The notes: generated from the sequence alone by a model not told the origin. DNA of 64,000 bases from Vreelandella boliviensis LC1 (GCF_000236035.1 NZ_JH393257.1:1408175-1472174); one strand, 5' to 3'. Counted from the stretch's first letter, positions 9,191 through 19,847 are shown. Made by a program: numbers and translations.

Positions 9191-11995
9191 ATGTCCTTAG
9201 TGTTACCCCACGGCCAGCTTGACCAGTTTTTCCTGCTTTCTCGGGATCTGTTCTGCTGTATCAACTTTGAAGGCACGCTGCTGCAAGTCAATCCAGCCTT
9301 CGAGACGCTACTGGGGTATTCGTCCGAAAAATTGATCGGTCGTGCCTGTGGCGTCGTCGTCAATCCCCTTGATCACCCGGTGATCGAGCGGGCGTTAAAG
9401 CGTATGCATCAAGGCGAAAAGGTTATCCCCTTTGAGGTGCGCGCCGTTTCCGCAACCGGCAAGCAGCATTGGTTAGAAATTACGCCTTCATTGGGAGAGG
9501 GGGTGATTTATGTGATCGCCCGGGTGATTACACGCCGTAAGGCAGCCGATGAGCAGTTGTTGCGCAACCAACGGCTATTCAAAATTGCCGGTGAAACCGC
9601 CCTGATTGGCGGCTGGTACGTGGACTTAGCAGGTGGTAAGCCTATCTGGTCGGATGAACTGAGCCATATTCACGGTATGCCTGCTGGGTTTCAGCCCAGC
9701 GTTGAGGAGGCGTTCGCTTTCTATGCACCTGAGTCACGGGAACGCCTAATGGCGGCATTTAAAGCCTGCTGTGAGTACGGCGTTAGTTTTGATGACGAGC
9801 TTGAGGTGATTACCCGCCAAGGTAGGCATCTGTGGGTGCGTGCGATTGGTAAAGCGGTGCGCGATGAAGAGGGCCGCATCATTCAGGTGCAGGGGGCGTC
9901 GCAGGATATTACTGAGCAAAAGCAGCTACGCGAAAACCTTACCCAGCTTGCGCACCGGCTTACCATGACCCTTGATAGCATCACCGACAGTTTCTTTACC
10001 CTGGATATTGATTGGCGTTTTAGTTACGTTAATCGTGAGGCTGAGCGCACGTTGAAGCGCCGTGAAGGCGAACTGCTAGGCCAGCACATTTGGCAGATAT
10101 TTCCCGACGCTGTGGGCAGCAGATTTCAGAAAGAGTATCAGCGCGCCGCGAGCCAACAAGTAGCGGTACATTTTGAAGCGTTCAATCCCCGGCTTAATAG
10201 TTGGCTTGAGGTGCACGTATATCCGTCATCTGAAGGGCTTGCAGTCTATTTCCGCGATATTAACGAGCGTAAAGCGACCGAGCATCAGCTAAAACTGCTG
10301 GAGCGCAGCGTTGAGTCGAGCACCAACGGGGTAGTGATTGTAGATGCCCAGCGCAGTGACCTGCCTATGGTCTACGTTAACGCCGCCTTTGAGCGCATTA
10401 CCGGTTATGCGCGTAACCAGGTGCTGGGGCACAACTGCCGTTTTCTCCAGGGTGACGAGACTGATCCCGCTACTATCAAACAGCTGCACGCAGGGATTGT
10501 CGAACAGCGCGAAGTGCATGTGGTCATCCGTAACTATCGGCGTGACGGCACGGTTTTTTGGAACGACCTGTACATTTCGCCCGTTCTTGATGAGAACGCT
10601 GAAGTGACCCACTTTATCGGCGTCCAGAACGATATCTCTGAACAGCGCGAATATCAGGCCCAGCTAGCCCATAACGCCCACCATGACGCCCTGACGGGGC
10701 TACCCAACCGTTTGCTGCTTGGTCAGCGCTTAGAGCAAGGATGTGTGTTGGCACGTCGCTACCAGCGCTACATAGCCGTGCTGTTTATTGACCTGGACGA
10801 TTTTAAACCGATTAACGATACCTTGGGCCATGAGGTGGGCGACTTTATTCTGGTTGAGGTTGCCAAGCGGCTGGAAAATGAACTGCGCCCCTGGGACACC
10901 GTCGCGCGCTTTGGTAGCGATGAGTTCGTTGTGCTGCTGCCGGATCTAGCTCACCAAGATGATGTGATCCAAGTAGTAGAGCGCGTTCTTCGGGGGCTTT
11001 CACCGCCCTACTGGTATCGCGGCAGCGAGCTGCGTATTACCGCCAGTATCGGGATTGCCATCAATGATGGCAGCATGAAAAACCCACGCCAGCTTATCCA
11101 GCAGGCGGATTTGGCCATGTATAAGGCCAAGCGTCGGGGGCGTAATACCTACCACTGGTATACCGAAGACTTGAATCGCAAAGTGAGCGAAAGGGTCAGC
11201 TTACGCAGCGCGCTTCAGCAAGCCATTGAGCAGCAACAGTTTGAGCTTCATTATCAGCCGCAAATCCACGCGCCGAGCGGTCGTGTGGTGGGGGTTGAAG
11301 CGCTGATCCGCTGGCAGCATCCTGAGCGCGGCAATATCCCGCCGTCTGATTTTATTAGCCTTGCCGAGGATACCGGCCAGATTATTCCCATCAGCGAATG
11401 GGTGTTGGCCACCGCCTGCCGCGATGCCCAGCAGCTTAATGGCCTGGGGTTGGGCGAGATCACCATGGCGGTCAATATTTCACCTATGCAGTTTCAACGC
11501 CCCGGGTTCCTCGCCTCCATTGAGCAGGTGCTGGCGAGCAGCGGCCTAACGCCAGTGCTGTTAGAGCTAGAGCTTACCGAGGGGGTTCTGATGGATAGCG
11601 CCGAACAAGCGATCCAGGCGTTAAAGAACTTACGGGCGCTGGGCGTTCAGATTGCTTTAGACGATTTTGGCACCGGCTTCTCTAGCCTAAGCTATTTGAA
11701 ACGCTTGCCGATTAACCGCATCAAGATTGACCGCTCCTTTGTGCGCGATGTGATCTCTGACCGCCACGATGCAGCTATTATCGATGGCGTGGTCGCCATG
11801 GCGGGAAAAATGGGGCTAGAGGTGCTGGTCGAGGGCGTAGAGACGGCAGAGCAGTTTGGCTATCTTCAACAGCGCCACTGCGACTACTTCCAAGGCTACT
11901 ACTTTGCCCGGCCCATGCCCCTAGGTGCCCTGCGCGAATTTTTGCACAAACCACCTGCTGTCATAACGTCACACTCTCAGCCACCGCATAAATAA
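9191..11995 (+). CDS. PAS-PAS-PAS-LOV-GGDEF-EAL c-di-GMP signalling protein
   Basis: A 934-residue cytoplasmic-looking signalling protein with no membrane segment. Three PAS-like regions (about 5-115, 125-240, 250-360) are followed by a fourth with the LOV signature GHNCRFLQG, photoactive Cys416, then IRNYRRDGTVFWNDL and FIGVQNDIS (about 365-485). The GGDEF domain has GSDEF at 575-579, one residue off consensus, with DLDDFKPIND upstream. The EAL domain has E703-A704-L705, ELTEG and DDFGTGFSS, all typical of an active phosphodiesterase. Blue light probably tunes c-di-GMP turnover. The ATG at 9191 follows AGGA with good spacing; an upstream ATG at 9161 would add ten residues. Confidence 0.93.
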   Translation: MSLVLPHGQLDQFFLLSRDLFCCINFEGTLLQVNPAFETLLGYSSEKLIGRACGVVVNPLDHPVIERALKRMHQGEKVIPFEVRAVSATGKQHWLEITPSLGEGVIYVIARVITRRKAADEQLLRNQRLFKIAGETALIGGWYVDLAGGKPIWSDELSHIHGMPAGFQPSVEEAFAFYAPESRERLMAAFKACCEYGVSFDDELEVITRQGRHLWVRAIGKAVRDEEGRIIQVQGASQDITEQKQLRENLTQLAHRLTMTLDSITDSFFTLDIDWRFSYVNREAERTLKRREGELLGQHIWQIFPDAVGSRFQKEYQRAASQQVAVHFEAFNPRLNSWLEVHVYPSSEGLAVYFRDINERKATEHQLKLLERSVESSTNGVVIVDAQRSDLPMVYVNAAFERITGYARNQVLGHNCRFLQGDETDPATIKQLHAGIVEQREVHVVIRNYRRDGTVFWNDLYISPVLDENAEVTHFIGVQNDISEQREYQAQLAHNAHHDALTGLPNRLLLGQRLEQGCVLARRYQRYIAVLFIDLDDFKPINDTLGHEVGDFILVEVAKRLENELRPWDTVARFGSDEFVVLLPDLAHQDDVIQVVERVLRGLSPPYWYRGSELRITASIGIAINDGSMKNPRQLIQQADLAMYKAKRRGRNTYHWYTEDLNRKVSERVSLRSALQQAIEQQQFELHYQPQIHAPSGRVVGVEALIRWQHPERGNIPPSDFISLAEDTGQIIPISEWVLATACRDAQQLNGLGLGEITMAVNISPMQFQRPGFLASIEQVLASSGLTPVLLELELTEGVLMDSAEQAIQALKNLRALGVQIALDDFGTGFSSLSYLKRLPINRIKIDRSFVRDVISDRHDAAIIDGVVAMAGKMGLEVLVEGVETAEQFGYLQQRHCDYFQGYYFARPMPLGALREFLHKPPAVITSHSQPPHK

Positions 11996-12077
11996 AAACG
12001 GCGTGCCGCTGACCGGGGCGACTCTGGTACACTTTCTGTTAACGACTCCTTTGTTTTGTTAGCAGGAAATATCTTCG

Positions 12078-13481
12078 ATGAGCCAAGCCACGAATCAATC
12101 TTGGGGCGGTCGCTTTAGCGAGCCCACCGATGCCTTTGTTGCACGCTTCACCGCGTCCGTTAATTTCGACCAGCGCCTGGCCCCCCAGGACATCCAGGGG
12201 TCCATCGCCCACGCCACTATGCTGGCTCGGGTAGGCGTGCTCACCGATGACGAGCGTGATGCGATTATTAACGGTCTGAACGAGATTCAGGGCGAAATCG
12301 AGCGCGGCGAATTTAACTGGTCGGTGCCGCTGGAAGATGTGCACATGAACATCGAAGCGCGGCTGACCGAAAAGATCGGCATTACCGGTAAAAAACTCCA
12401 CACCGGGCGTTCGCGTAACGACCAGGTCGCCACCGATATCCGCTTGTTTATGCGCGATGAGATAGACGTTATCGAAGTGGAGCTGAAACGCCTGCGTGAA
12501 GGCATGATCGAACTGGCGGATCGTGAAGCTGAGACGATTATGCCCGGTTTTACCCACCTGCAAACTGCCCAGCCGGTCACCTTTGGCCACCATATTCTAG
12601 CTTGGCAAGAGATGTTGGCTCGCGACCACGAACGCCTGTTGGACTGCCGCAAGCGCGTCAACGTCATGCCGCTGGGTGCCGCCGCACTAGCCGGCACCAC
12701 CTATCCGATTGACCGTCATGTGACCGCAGAGCTTCTGGGCTTTGACCGCCCCACGGAGAACTCCCTGGACGCGGTCTCAGATCGTGACTTCGCCATCGAA
12801 TTCACCAGCTTTGCCAGCATTCTATTGATGCACCTGTCGCGCATGAGCGAAGAACTGGTGCTGTGGACCAGCGCCCAGTTCAACTTTATCGATCTGCCTG
12901 ACCGCTTCTGCACCGGCTCATCCATCATGCCGCAGAAGAAAAACCCTGACGTGCCAGAACTGGTGCGCGGTAAAACCGGTCGTGTTTATGGCCACCTGAT
13001 GTCGCTGTTAACGCTGATGAAGTCGCAGCCGCTGGCCTACAACAAAGACAACCAGGAAGATAAAGAGCCGCTGTTCGATGCGGTAGATACCGTGCGTGAT
13101 TGCCTAAAAGCCTTCGCCGATATGGTGCCCGCGATTGAGCCCAAAAAAGCCAGCATGTATGAAGCGGCACGGCGTGGTTTCTCCACTGCGACTGACTTGG
13201 CCGACTACCTGGTGCGTAAAGGCGTGGCCTTCCGCGATGCCCACGAAATCGTCGGACAGTCGGTGGCCTATGGTCTTAAAAGCGAAAAAGACCTGTCTGA
13301 GATGAGCCTGGATGAGCTCAAACAGTTCTCCGATACCATCGAGCAGGATGTGTTCGAGGTGTTAACCCTGGAAGGCTCAGTTGCCGCGCGTAACCATATT
13401 GGCGGCACCGCGCCCAACCAAGTGCGGGCAGCTGCACAGCGAGCGCGTGAGACGCTGAGTGCGCTCAAGGCGGGCGCATGA
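12078..13481 (+). CDS. argH: Argininosuccinate lyase
   Basis: Splits argininosuccinate into arginine and fumarate, the last step of arginine synthesis. The 467-residue protein carries [45 protein letters not shown]-type [15 protein letters not shown] and the superfamily signature [12 protein letters not shown] with the flexible catalytic Ser. Length is normal. AGGAAA lies before the ATG. The downstream lipoprotein gene overlaps its stop by 4 nt. Confidence 0.97.
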   Translation: MSQATNQSWGGRFSEPTDAFVARFTASVNFDQRLAPQDIQGSIAHATMLARVGVLTDDERDAIINGLNEIQGEIERGEFNWSVPLEDVHMNIEARLTEKIGITGKKLHTGRSRNDQVATDIRLFMRDEIDVIEVELKRLREGMIELADREAETIMPGFTHLQTAQPVTFGHHILAWQEMLARDHERLLDCRKRVNVMPLGAAALAGTTYPIDRHVTAELLGFDRPTENSLDAVSDRDFAIEFTSFASILLMHLSRMSEELVLWTSAQFNFIDLPDRFCTGSSIMPQKKNPDVPELVRGKTGRVYGHLMSLLTLMKSQPLAYNKDNQEDKEPLFDAVDTVRDCLKAFADMVPAIEPKKASMYEAARRGFSTATDLADYLVRKGVAFRDAHEIVGQSVAYGLKSEKDLSEMSLDELKQFSDTIEQDVFEVLTLEGSVAARNHIGGTAPNQVRAAAQRARETLSALKAGA

Positions 13482-13609
13482 AAACGTTGGCAATCATGAC
13501 CCTTACGGTGTTGCTGTTAACCGGATTGGCAGGCTGTGGGCAAAAAGGGCCGCTTTATCTGCCGGAAGATGCACCCGCTGACGAGCAGCCTGCCCAGCCG
13601 TCTGAATAG
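13478..13609 (+). CDS. lptM: LptM (YifL) small lipoprotein
   Basis: A 43-residue lipoprotein: a hydrophobic signal followed by the lipobox LAGC (Cys20) and then the family core GQKGPLYLP. LptM is an outer-membrane-associated partner that helps LptD fold with LptE. It is encoded between argH and lysA, as in many gammaproteobacteria; its ATG overlaps the argH stop (ATGA). The C-terminus is short and acidic with Pro. Confidence 0.9.
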   Translation: MKTLAIMTLTVLLLTGLAGCGQKGPLYLPEDAPADEQPAQPSE

Positions 13610-13655
13610 AGAGCTGCAGGCCCAGGACGCAGGTTCATAATAAGGGGAGAGCACC

Positions 13656-14927
13656 ATGGATTACTTTAATTACCGCGATGGCGTGCTGTACGCCGAAGAT
13701 GTGCCGCTGTCACGGATTGCCGACGAGTACGGCACGCCCTGCTACGTCTACTCAAAAGCGACCTTTGAACGACACTTTCGCGCTTATACCGAAGCACTGG
13801 GTGGTCACCCGCACCTGATTTGTTATGCGGTGAAGGCCAACTCCAATCTGGCCGTGCTGGGCCTGTTAGCCAAGCTGGGTGCAGGGTTCGATATTGTCTC
13901 CATCGGCGAGCTTGAACGCGTGCTCAAGGCGGGTGGCGACCCGGCAAAGGTGGTGTTTTCCGGGGTTGCCAAGCAGCCCCATGAAATGGTTCGTGCGCTG
14001 GAAGTGGGCATTAAGTGTTTTAACGTTGAGTCAGGCCCCGAGCTTGAGCGCTTGAATCGCGTCGCCGGTGAGCTGGGCAAAATAGCGCCGGTTTCGCTGC
14101 GGGTGAATCCGGATGTAGACGCGGGTACCCATCCATATATCTCCACCGGTTTGAAGGACAACAAGTTCGGCATCCCGGTGGATGAAGCAGTGACGGTTTA
14201 CGAACTAGCCGCAAGCCTGCCCAATTTGCAGGTGAAAGGTCTCGACTGCCACATCGGCTCGCAGCTTACTGAGACTGCGCCGTTTTTAGATGCCCTTGAT
14301 CGTTTGCTGGTGCTTATGGAGCGCCTGCGTGAGCGGGGAATCGAAATCGAGCACCTTGATTTAGGCGGTGGTTTAGGCGTGCCTTACCGCGATGAAAAAC
14401 CGCCCCAGCCGTTTGATTACGCCAGCCAACTGCTGGCGCGGCTTTCCCGCTGGGAAGGCGGCGAAGCGCTTACGTTGCTGTTTGAACCTGGTCGTTCCAT
14501 TGCTGCTAATGCCGGGGTAATGCTCACTCGGGTAGAGTTTCTCAAGCCCGGCGAGACCAAGAACTTCGCCATTGTCGATGCGGCCATGAACGACCTGATT
14601 CGCCCGGCGCTGTACCAAGCCTGGCAGGCGATTGTGCCGGTGGATACTCGCCAGGCGCGGGAAAGCGCCCTCTACGACGTGGTGGGCCCGGTGTGTGAAA
14701 CGGGCGACTTTCTGGGTAAAGAGCGCGAGCTGGCGATTGCCGAAGGTGATCTGCTGGCGGTGCGTTCTGCGGGTGCCTACGGTTTTGTTATGGCGTCGAA
14801 CTACAACAGCCGCCCGCGTGCCGCCGAGTTAATGGTCGATGGCGACAGCTGCCACCTAGTGCGCGCGCGGGAAACCGTTGCCAGTCTATGGGCGGGTGAA
14901 GCGCTGCTGCCCGAAGGGGGGCGCTAA
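13656..14927 (+). CDS. lysA: Diaminopimelate decarboxylase
   Basis: PLP enzyme making L-lysine from meso-diaminopimelate. The 423-residue product has the PLP-binding Lys in [10 protein letters not shown], the glycine-rich [22 protein letters not shown], and the second active-site motif [11 protein letters not shown] with its Cys. Length is normal. The start follows AGGGGAGAG. The TAATG junction shares one base with dapF, so lysine and peptidoglycan precursor genes are translationally linked. Confidence 0.97.
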   Translation: MDYFNYRDGVLYAEDVPLSRIADEYGTPCYVYSKATFERHFRAYTEALGGHPHLICYAVKANSNLAVLGLLAKLGAGFDIVSIGELERVLKAGGDPAKVVFSGVAKQPHEMVRALEVGIKCFNVESGPELERLNRVAGELGKIAPVSLRVNPDVDAGTHPYISTGLKDNKFGIPVDEAVTVYELAASLPNLQVKGLDCHIGSQLTETAPFLDALDRLLVLMERLRERGIEIEHLDLGGGLGVPYRDEKPPQPFDYASQLLARLSRWEGGEALTLLFEPGRSIAANAGVMLTRVEFLKPGETKNFAIVDAAMNDLIRPALYQAWQAIVPVDTRQARESALYDVVGPVCETGDFLGKERELAIAEGDLLAVRSAGAYGFVMASNYNSRPRAAELMVDGDSCHLVRARETVASLWAGEALLPEGGR

Positions 14928-15760
14928 TGCTGTTACACTTCACCAAAATGCATGGCCTGGGCAATGACTTTGTCATGGTGGATCTGGTCACTCAGCGCGC
15001 GCGGCTGGACGAAGCGCAAATTCGCGCGCTAGCTGACCGACGCTTTGGCATTGGCTTTGACCAGCTATTGGTGGTCGAACCGCCCCGGGATCCGGAGATG
15101 GATTTTCGCTACCGCATTTACAATGCCGACGGCAGTGAAGTGGAAAATTGCGGTAACGGCGCGCGCTGTTTTGCTCGCTTCGTGCGCGACCAGCGGCTAA
15201 CCCATAAGCATGAAATTCATGTGGAAACTGCCGGTGGGCCCTTGGTACTCACCGTTCAGCACGATGGTATGGTACGAGTGGACATGGGCCGCCCGCGGTT
15301 TAGCCCTCTGGCGCTGCCGTTCGATGCGCCAGGGGACCAACCGCTGCACCAGCTAGTAGTGGGCGATGAAACGCTGCAGATCGGCGTGGTCTCTATGGGC
15401 AACCCCCACGCGGTGATTCAGGTCGCCAATGTGGATGATGCCCCGGTCGAACGCCTCGGGCCTTTAGTAGAGGCGCATCCGCGTTTTCCCAAGCGTGTTA
15501 ACGTGGGCTTTATGCAGGTGCTCTCGCCCAGTGAAATTCGTTTGCGCGTGTATGAACGCGGCAGCGGTGAAACGCTGGCCTGCGGTACCGGTGCCTGCGC
15601 CGCGGTGGCCAGCGGCATTCGCCAGGGGCTGCTGAAAAGTCCCGTAAAAGTCCATTTACCCGGTGGAGAGCTCAGCATTGAGTGGCCTGACCCTGAAGGG
15701 GCGCTAACGATGGTGGGGCCAGCTACACGCGTCTTCGATGGCCGCGTAGCACTTAATTAA
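14927..15760 (+). CDS. dapF: Diaminopimelate epimerase
   Basis: Interconverts LL- and meso-diaminopimelate, upstream of both lysine and peptidoglycan. The 277-residue protein shows the N-terminal [15 protein letters not shown] and the two catalytic Cys regions, [13 protein letters not shown] and [14 protein letters not shown], that act as the acid/base pair. It sits directly after lysA and before the DUF484 gene, the usual order. Confidence 0.97.
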   Translation: MLLHFTKMHGLGNDFVMVDLVTQRARLDEAQIRALADRRFGIGFDQLLVVEPPRDPEMDFRYRIYNADGSEVENCGNGARCFARFVRDQRLTHKHEIHVETAGGPLVLTVQHDGMVRVDMGRPRFSPLALPFDAPGDQPLHQLVVGDETLQIGVVSMGNPHAVIQVANVDDAPVERLGPLVEAHPRFPKRVNVGFMQVLSPSEIRLRVYERGSGETLACGTGACAAVASGIRQGLLKSPVKVHLPGGELSIEWPDPEGALTMVGPATRVFDGRVALN

Positions 15761-15776
15761 TTCGAGGAGAACGGCG

Positions 15777-16490
15777 ATGTCACAAGCCCCCGAACCCCGC
15801 AAAACGCTCGAGCCTGATCAAGTGGCGTTTTGGTTGGCGCGCCATCCCGATTTTTTCGTTGGCCGCGAAGGGCTGCTCCAACAGCTGCAGGTGCCCCACC
15901 CGCATATCGACGGGGCGGTGTCACTGCTAGAGCGCCTGGTGTTAGACCTACGCAAGCGCGCTGAAACCGCTGAAGGTCGCCTGGAACACCTGCTGGAAAC
16001 TGCCCGCCATAATGAGTCCCAGTACCGTCGGCTGCGCGAAACGTTGATAGCGCTAGTGGAAGCGCCAGATCGCGATGCGCTGGCGCAGGCGTTGGCCACC
16101 CAGCTCAGCGAGCGCTTTGAAACCCCCGCCATGGCGCTGTGGTGTCCAGCCACGTTAAGCGATAGTGAGCCGACGCCTCCTCAGCCGCCGCGCCATGTGC
16201 TTGATCAGCACGCCAGTACGCGGCTGTCGGCGCTGTTGGATGGCCGTACCAGCCGCTGCGTTAAGCTTAGCGTCAGCGACTGGAAATGCCTGCTGCCCCA
16301 TGTTAAAGCGCCCCGTAAAGCGGGTTCCTGCGCTATTTCGCGCCTCTCCGCGGGCGATCCTTTGGGCTATTTGCTGCTAGCCAGCCCCAGCCCCGATGCT
16401 TACCGGGCCAGTATGGATACGCTGTTCACCGAGTACTTGGGCGATATCGTCGCGCGCCTGCTCGTTCGTCTGGGCGATCATGGTGAATGA
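15777..16490 (+). CDS. DUF484 family protein (YigA-like)
   Basis: A 237-residue DUF484 protein. The start contains the family segment VAFWLARHPDFFVGREGLLQ, followed by a helical, probably coiled-coil region with LLERLVLDLRKRAETAEGRLEHLL, then a GAF-like domain. The function is unknown. It is nearly always between dapF and xerC, as here, and overlaps xerC by about 11 nt. Confidence 0.9.
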   Translation: MSQAPEPRKTLEPDQVAFWLARHPDFFVGREGLLQQLQVPHPHIDGAVSLLERLVLDLRKRAETAEGRLEHLLETARHNESQYRRLRETLIALVEAPDRDALAQALATQLSERFETPAMALWCPATLSDSEPTPPQPPRHVLDQHASTRLSALLDGRTSRCVKLSVSDWKCLLPHVKAPRKAGSCAISRLSAGDPLGYLLLASPSPDAYRASMDTLFTEYLGDIVARLLVRLGDHGE

Positions 16491-17424
16491 GACGCCGCTG
16501 CTTGATACGCCGATAGCCAAGCGCGTTGAGGCCTTTCTAGCCGCGCTGGCGTCCCATGCTAGCCCTGCCACCGTAGAGGCTTATCGGCATGATCTCACCG
16601 CGCTGTGTAACTTCACCGAGCGTCGCGATGTGACGGATCCCGCGGCGTTAGATACCGCACTACTGCGGGCGTTTTTGGGGTCGGAACGCAGCCGGGGCTT
16701 GGCGCCTAGAAGCCTGGCTAGGCGTCGGGCGGCACTGTCACGCTTCGCCGATTACTTGGTCAAGCAGGGCGTGCTGGTCGATAACCCGGTGGGTTTACTA
16801 CGCACGCCCAAGCAGCCCAGTCACCTGCCGCGCCCAGTGGATGTCGATGCCCTGGCGCGCTTTCTTGATACTCCACACGATGGCTCTCCATTGGGCGTGC
16901 GGGATCAGGCTATTCTAGAACTGTTTTACTCCAGCGGCCTGCGCTTAGCGGAGCTTGCGGCGCTTGATTTGGGCGATTTGCAAAACAGCCGGGTAAGGGT
17001 AATCGGCAAAGGCGGCAAACCGCGCCAGGTACCGGTAGGGCGTCGCGCCCAGCAGGCGCTGGCTGAGTGGCTGGGGTGCCGCTCAGCACTCGCACCCATT
17101 AACGAGCAGGCGCTATTTGTGGGCCAGCGCGGACAGCGCTTGGGCCATCGCGCTATTCAAAAGCGCTTAGCGCAGCTGTCGATTGCCCGCGGCTTGCCTG
17201 AACACCTGCACCCGCACCGTTTGCGCCACTCCTTTGCCAGTCACCTGTTGGAATCGAGCCAGGATCTGCGCGCCGTGCAGGAACTGTTAGGGCACGCCAA
17301 TCTGTCGACCACGCAAATCTACACCCGACTTGATTGGCAGCATCTGGCGACCAGCTACGATGCCGCACATCCACGCGCTAAAAGAAGCCCCAATCCCAGA
17401 AACGGCGAAAACAGAAACAAATAG
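16480..17424 (+). CDS. xerC: Tyrosine recombinase XerC
   Basis: With XerD it resolves chromosome dimers at dif. The 314-residue protein has an N-terminal SAM-like core-binding domain (SPATVEAYRHDL) and a C-terminal catalytic domain with Arg in SGLRLAEL, the HPHRLRHSFASHLL box, HANLSTTQIYT and the nucleophile Tyr in that last motif. The ATG at 16480 lies inside the end of the DUF484 gene; GTG at 16483 is also possible. A longer frame from 16396 would extend well beyond the family's N-terminus and is not favoured. Confidence 0.94.
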   Translation: MVNETPLLDTPIAKRVEAFLAALASHASPATVEAYRHDLTALCNFTERRDVTDPAALDTALLRAFLGSERSRGLAPRSLARRRAALSRFADYLVKQGVLVDNPVGLLRTPKQPSHLPRPVDVDALARFLDTPHDGSPLGVRDQAILELFYSSGLRLAELAALDLGDLQNSRVRVIGKGGKPRQVPVGRRAQQALAEWLGCRSALAPINEQALFVGQRGQRLGHRAIQKRLAQLSIARGLPEHLHPHRLRHSFASHLLESSQDLRAVQELLGHANLSTTQIYTRLDWQHLATSYDAAHPRAKRSPNPRNGENRNK

Positions 17425-17438
17425 CCCAGGAGCAAACC

Positions 17439-18203
17439 ATGACGATGCTGCAGGCAATAACCTTCGATCTCGATGACACGCTGTGGGATAACCACGGGGT
17501 GATGGCGCGTACCGAAGAGGGGCATTACCGCTGGCTGCTGGAGGCGCTTGAGGCATGGCGAGCGGCACGCCAGGAAACAGCTCTGGCGTTATCCCACGAA
17601 GGTGGCGGGCAAGATTATTTGCAGCGTCGTCAACAGTTGGCCAAAGAAGTGCCCGAACGGCGCGGTGATTTCACCTGGCTGCGTTTGCGCGCCCTGGAGG
17701 CCCAGTTAGAAGAAGCAGGTTTGCACCGCAGTGCTGCGTTGATGTGGGCAGCATCGGCGATGAATGAGTTTCACCGCCTGCGCGTGCAGGTTACGCCCCA
17801 CCCTGAAGCAGCCGGTTTGCTGGCCGCCTTGACGGAGCGCTATCAGTTGGCGGCGATCACTAACGGCAATATTCATCTTCAACGTCAGCCGCTGGCCAGC
17901 TACTTTCCGGTCGCCATTGCTGCGGGCGAGTTGCTGGCGCCAAAGCCCGACCCGACGCCGTTTCTCACCGCGCTGTCGCGCTTAAACGTGGCCCCTGAAT
18001 GCGCCATGCACGTGGGTGACTCTTGGCAGGAGGACGTGCTCCCCGCCCAGCAGTTGGGCATGCATGCGGTATGGATTTCTGAACTGGGGGATCGAGCACT
18101 GCCCCCGCGAGTGCATCGAATAGCCCATATTAAAGAGCTGCCCGGCGTGATTGAGAAGTTAGAAAAGAGACAACATCATTCAGGTGGTGTATACAGCCAC
18201 TGA
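17439..18203 (+). CDS. HAD-family hydrolase (YigB-like)
   Basis: A 254-residue HAD phosphatase with motif [11 protein letters not shown] (two Asp), motif II ITNGN, motif III Lys in APKPDP, and motif [13 protein letters not shown]. coli YigB, in the same position after xerC, hydrolyses FMN and other phosphates; the substrate here is inferred from that context. Its last 28 nt overlap the convergent engB gene. Confidence 0.9.
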   Translation: MTMLQAITFDLDDTLWDNHGVMARTEEGHYRWLLEALEAWRAARQETALALSHEGGGQDYLQRRQQLAKEVPERRGDFTWLRLRALEAQLEEAGLHRSAALMWAASAMNEFHRLRVQVTPHPEAAGLLAALTERYQLAAITNGNIHLQRQPLASYFPVAIAAGELLAPKPDPTPFLTALSRLNVAPECAMHVGDSWQEDVLPAQQLGMHAVWISELGDRALPPRVHRIAHIKELPGVIEKLEKRQHHSGGVYSH

Positions 18204-18814
18204 TTGAGTTTCTGTGACAGCGTATCGACGCCGTCGCGCTTGAGTGAAGAGAATAGTTGAACGGAGACGAGATCTTCCCACTCCTTCAACTGCGAGCGTA
18301 CTTTTTGCAACGCCGCGCTGGCAGGCCCTTTTTTCAGCTTGTCGGCTTTGGTGAGCAAAATATGCACCGGCATGCCGCGCTGGTCGGCATAGTCGAGCAT
18401 CATTTGGTCGAACTCGGTGAGCGGGTGACGCACGTCCATTAGCAGTACCAAGCCGCGTAGACTAAAACGGTTGCGCAGGTACTCGGCTAGGTGCTTTTGC
18501 CACTCTAGTTTGACCGCCTCCGGTACCTTGGCGTAGCCGTAGCCCGGCAGGTCGACCAAACGCCGTGCCTCGTCGTTCATCACGCTGAAGAAGTTGATCA
18601 GCTGGGTGCGCCCCGGTGTGCGCGAGGTGCGCGCTAACGCATTTTGTTGCGTTAATGCGTTGATAGCACTGGATTTGCCTGCGTTTGAACGCCCGGCAAA
18701 GGCGACTTCAGCGCCGGTATCATCCGGGCATAGGGCCAGGGTGGGGGCGCTGATAAGAAAACTTGCCGTCGGGTAGTTCAGCCGAGGGACTGGGCTATCA
18801 TTGGGGGTAGTCAT
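18176..18814 (-). CDS. engB: Ribosome biogenesis GTPase EngB (YihA/YsxC)
   Basis: Small GTPase needed for large-subunit assembly. The 212-residue protein has G1 [10 protein letters not shown]2-region [12 protein letters not shown]3 [10 protein letters not shown], and G4 LTKADK. Length fits the family. It converges on, and overlaps by 28 nt, the HAD gene. The region upstream of its start (18815-19155) also serves the divergent cytochrome c4 gene. Confidence 0.96.
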   Translation of the reverse strand: MTTPNDSPVPRLNYPTASFLISAPTLALCPDDTGAEVAFAGRSNAGKSSAINALTQQNALARTSRTPGRTQLINFFSVMNDEARRLVDLPGYGYAKVPEAVKLEWQKHLAEYLRNRFSLRGLVLLMDVRHPLTEFDQMMLDYADQRGMPVHILLTKADKLKKGPASAALQKVRSQLKEWEDLVSVQLFSSLKRDGVDTLSQKLNQWLYTPPE

Positions 18815-19155
18815 GGGGTTGATCCTGAAAAACGAACATAAAAGCGGCCTACTCTGCGTACTACCACCTCATTATTGCCTCACTATCAGGTAACGTAGAA
18901 CGCATGATAGCGACTCATGATAGAGAATTGAGAGCAGTACCGCGACGAATTACCCCTAAAGCAGGCCAGTACTTGCATTCCCGCCGCTGGGGTGATTCGT
19001 TATAATGCAAGCGGATTATATCTGCGACCTGAGGCGCTAGTGTACCATCGCGATACGTTGTTGGTATTGGCGGAGCTAACCCTGGTAACTTGTGAAGCCT
19101 GGGAAGCGCCCAGAGTGCGTACCAGTCAAACATAAAACGGCATAGTGGAATAGCA
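18815..19155. promoter_or_regulatory. engB / cytochrome c4 divergent intergenic region with a sigma-70 -10 element
   Basis: This 341-nt gap holds no supported gene. On the plus strand a perfect TATAAT lies at 19001-19006 with only a weak -35 at the expected distance (TTCCCG, 18978-18983). A start near 19013 would give cytochrome c4 a leader of about 140 nt. In E. coli the region upstream of engB encodes the Spot 42 RNA; I could not identify an equivalent transcript here. Confidence 0.5.
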
Positions 19156-19785
19156 ATGAGAAAGTTACTGGCAAGCCTAGCAATTACCATGGGCGCCGTT
19201 GGCATCGCCCACGCTCAAACAGACTACCAAGCTGATGCAGACGCATCCGCTGGCCAGGAAATGGCCCAAACCTGCGCCGCCTGTCATGGGCAGCAGGGTA
19301 TTAGCCCATCGGGCGCTTTCCCTAACCTAGCGGGTCAGCAGATGTCTTATCTGGCTAAACAGATTATGGATATCCGCGACGGCAACCGTGTGGTTGCCCA
19401 AATGGCCGGTCAGGTGGATAACTACTCCGATCAAGACGCCTGGGATGTCGCGGCACACTTCGCGCGCCAGGATGCCAATCTGGGGCAAACCAGCGACGAA
19501 GACGCTGAACTACTGGCACGCGGTGAAGAACTTTACCGCGCTGGCGATATGTCGAAAGGCATCCCCGCCTGTGCTGCCTGCCACACACCAACGGGGGCTG
19601 GGATCGGTAGCGCCGTTTATCCAGGCCTTTCTGGTCAGCACGCTGAGTACACGGTCTCAACGCTGCAGGATTTCGCGGCAGGTGATCGTAACAATAGTCC
19701 CAACAATATCATGGGCGACATCGCTTCAAAAATGAGCGACAACGATATGGAAGCAGTGGCTAATTATTTGTTGGGTTTGAACTAA
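19156..19785 (+). CDS. Dihaem cytochrome c4
   Basis: A 209-residue periplasmic electron carrier. A signal peptide (about 1-20, ending AHA) precedes two cytochrome c domains with haem sites C40-x2-C43-H44 and C139-x2-C142-H143; both read CAACH. Axial Met candidates lie in GQQMSYL and in the later IMGDIASKMSDNDM segment. Cytochrome c4 passes electrons to terminal oxidases. The engB-cytochrome c4-dsbA arrangement is common in pseudomonads and relatives. Confidence 0.94.
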   Translation: MRKLLASLAITMGAVGIAHAQTDYQADADASAGQEMAQTCAACHGQQGISPSGAFPNLAGQQMSYLAKQIMDIRDGNRVVAQMAGQVDNYSDQDAWDVAAHFARQDANLGQTSDEDAELLARGEELYRAGDMSKGIPACAACHTPTGAGIGSAVYPGLSGQHAEYTVSTLQDFAAGDRNNSPNNIMGDIASKMSDNDMEAVANYLLGLN

Positions 19786-19847
19786 CGTTTTCAACAAGAT
19801 CGTTTCAAACTGGAAATAAGCAGCCTAAACACTTCCTTATGCCGTTT

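Noticed and set aside
18815..19155. Spot 42-like RNA upstream of engB.
   Set aside because: No T-run-ended hairpin or conserved Spot 42 segment could be recognised in this interval.
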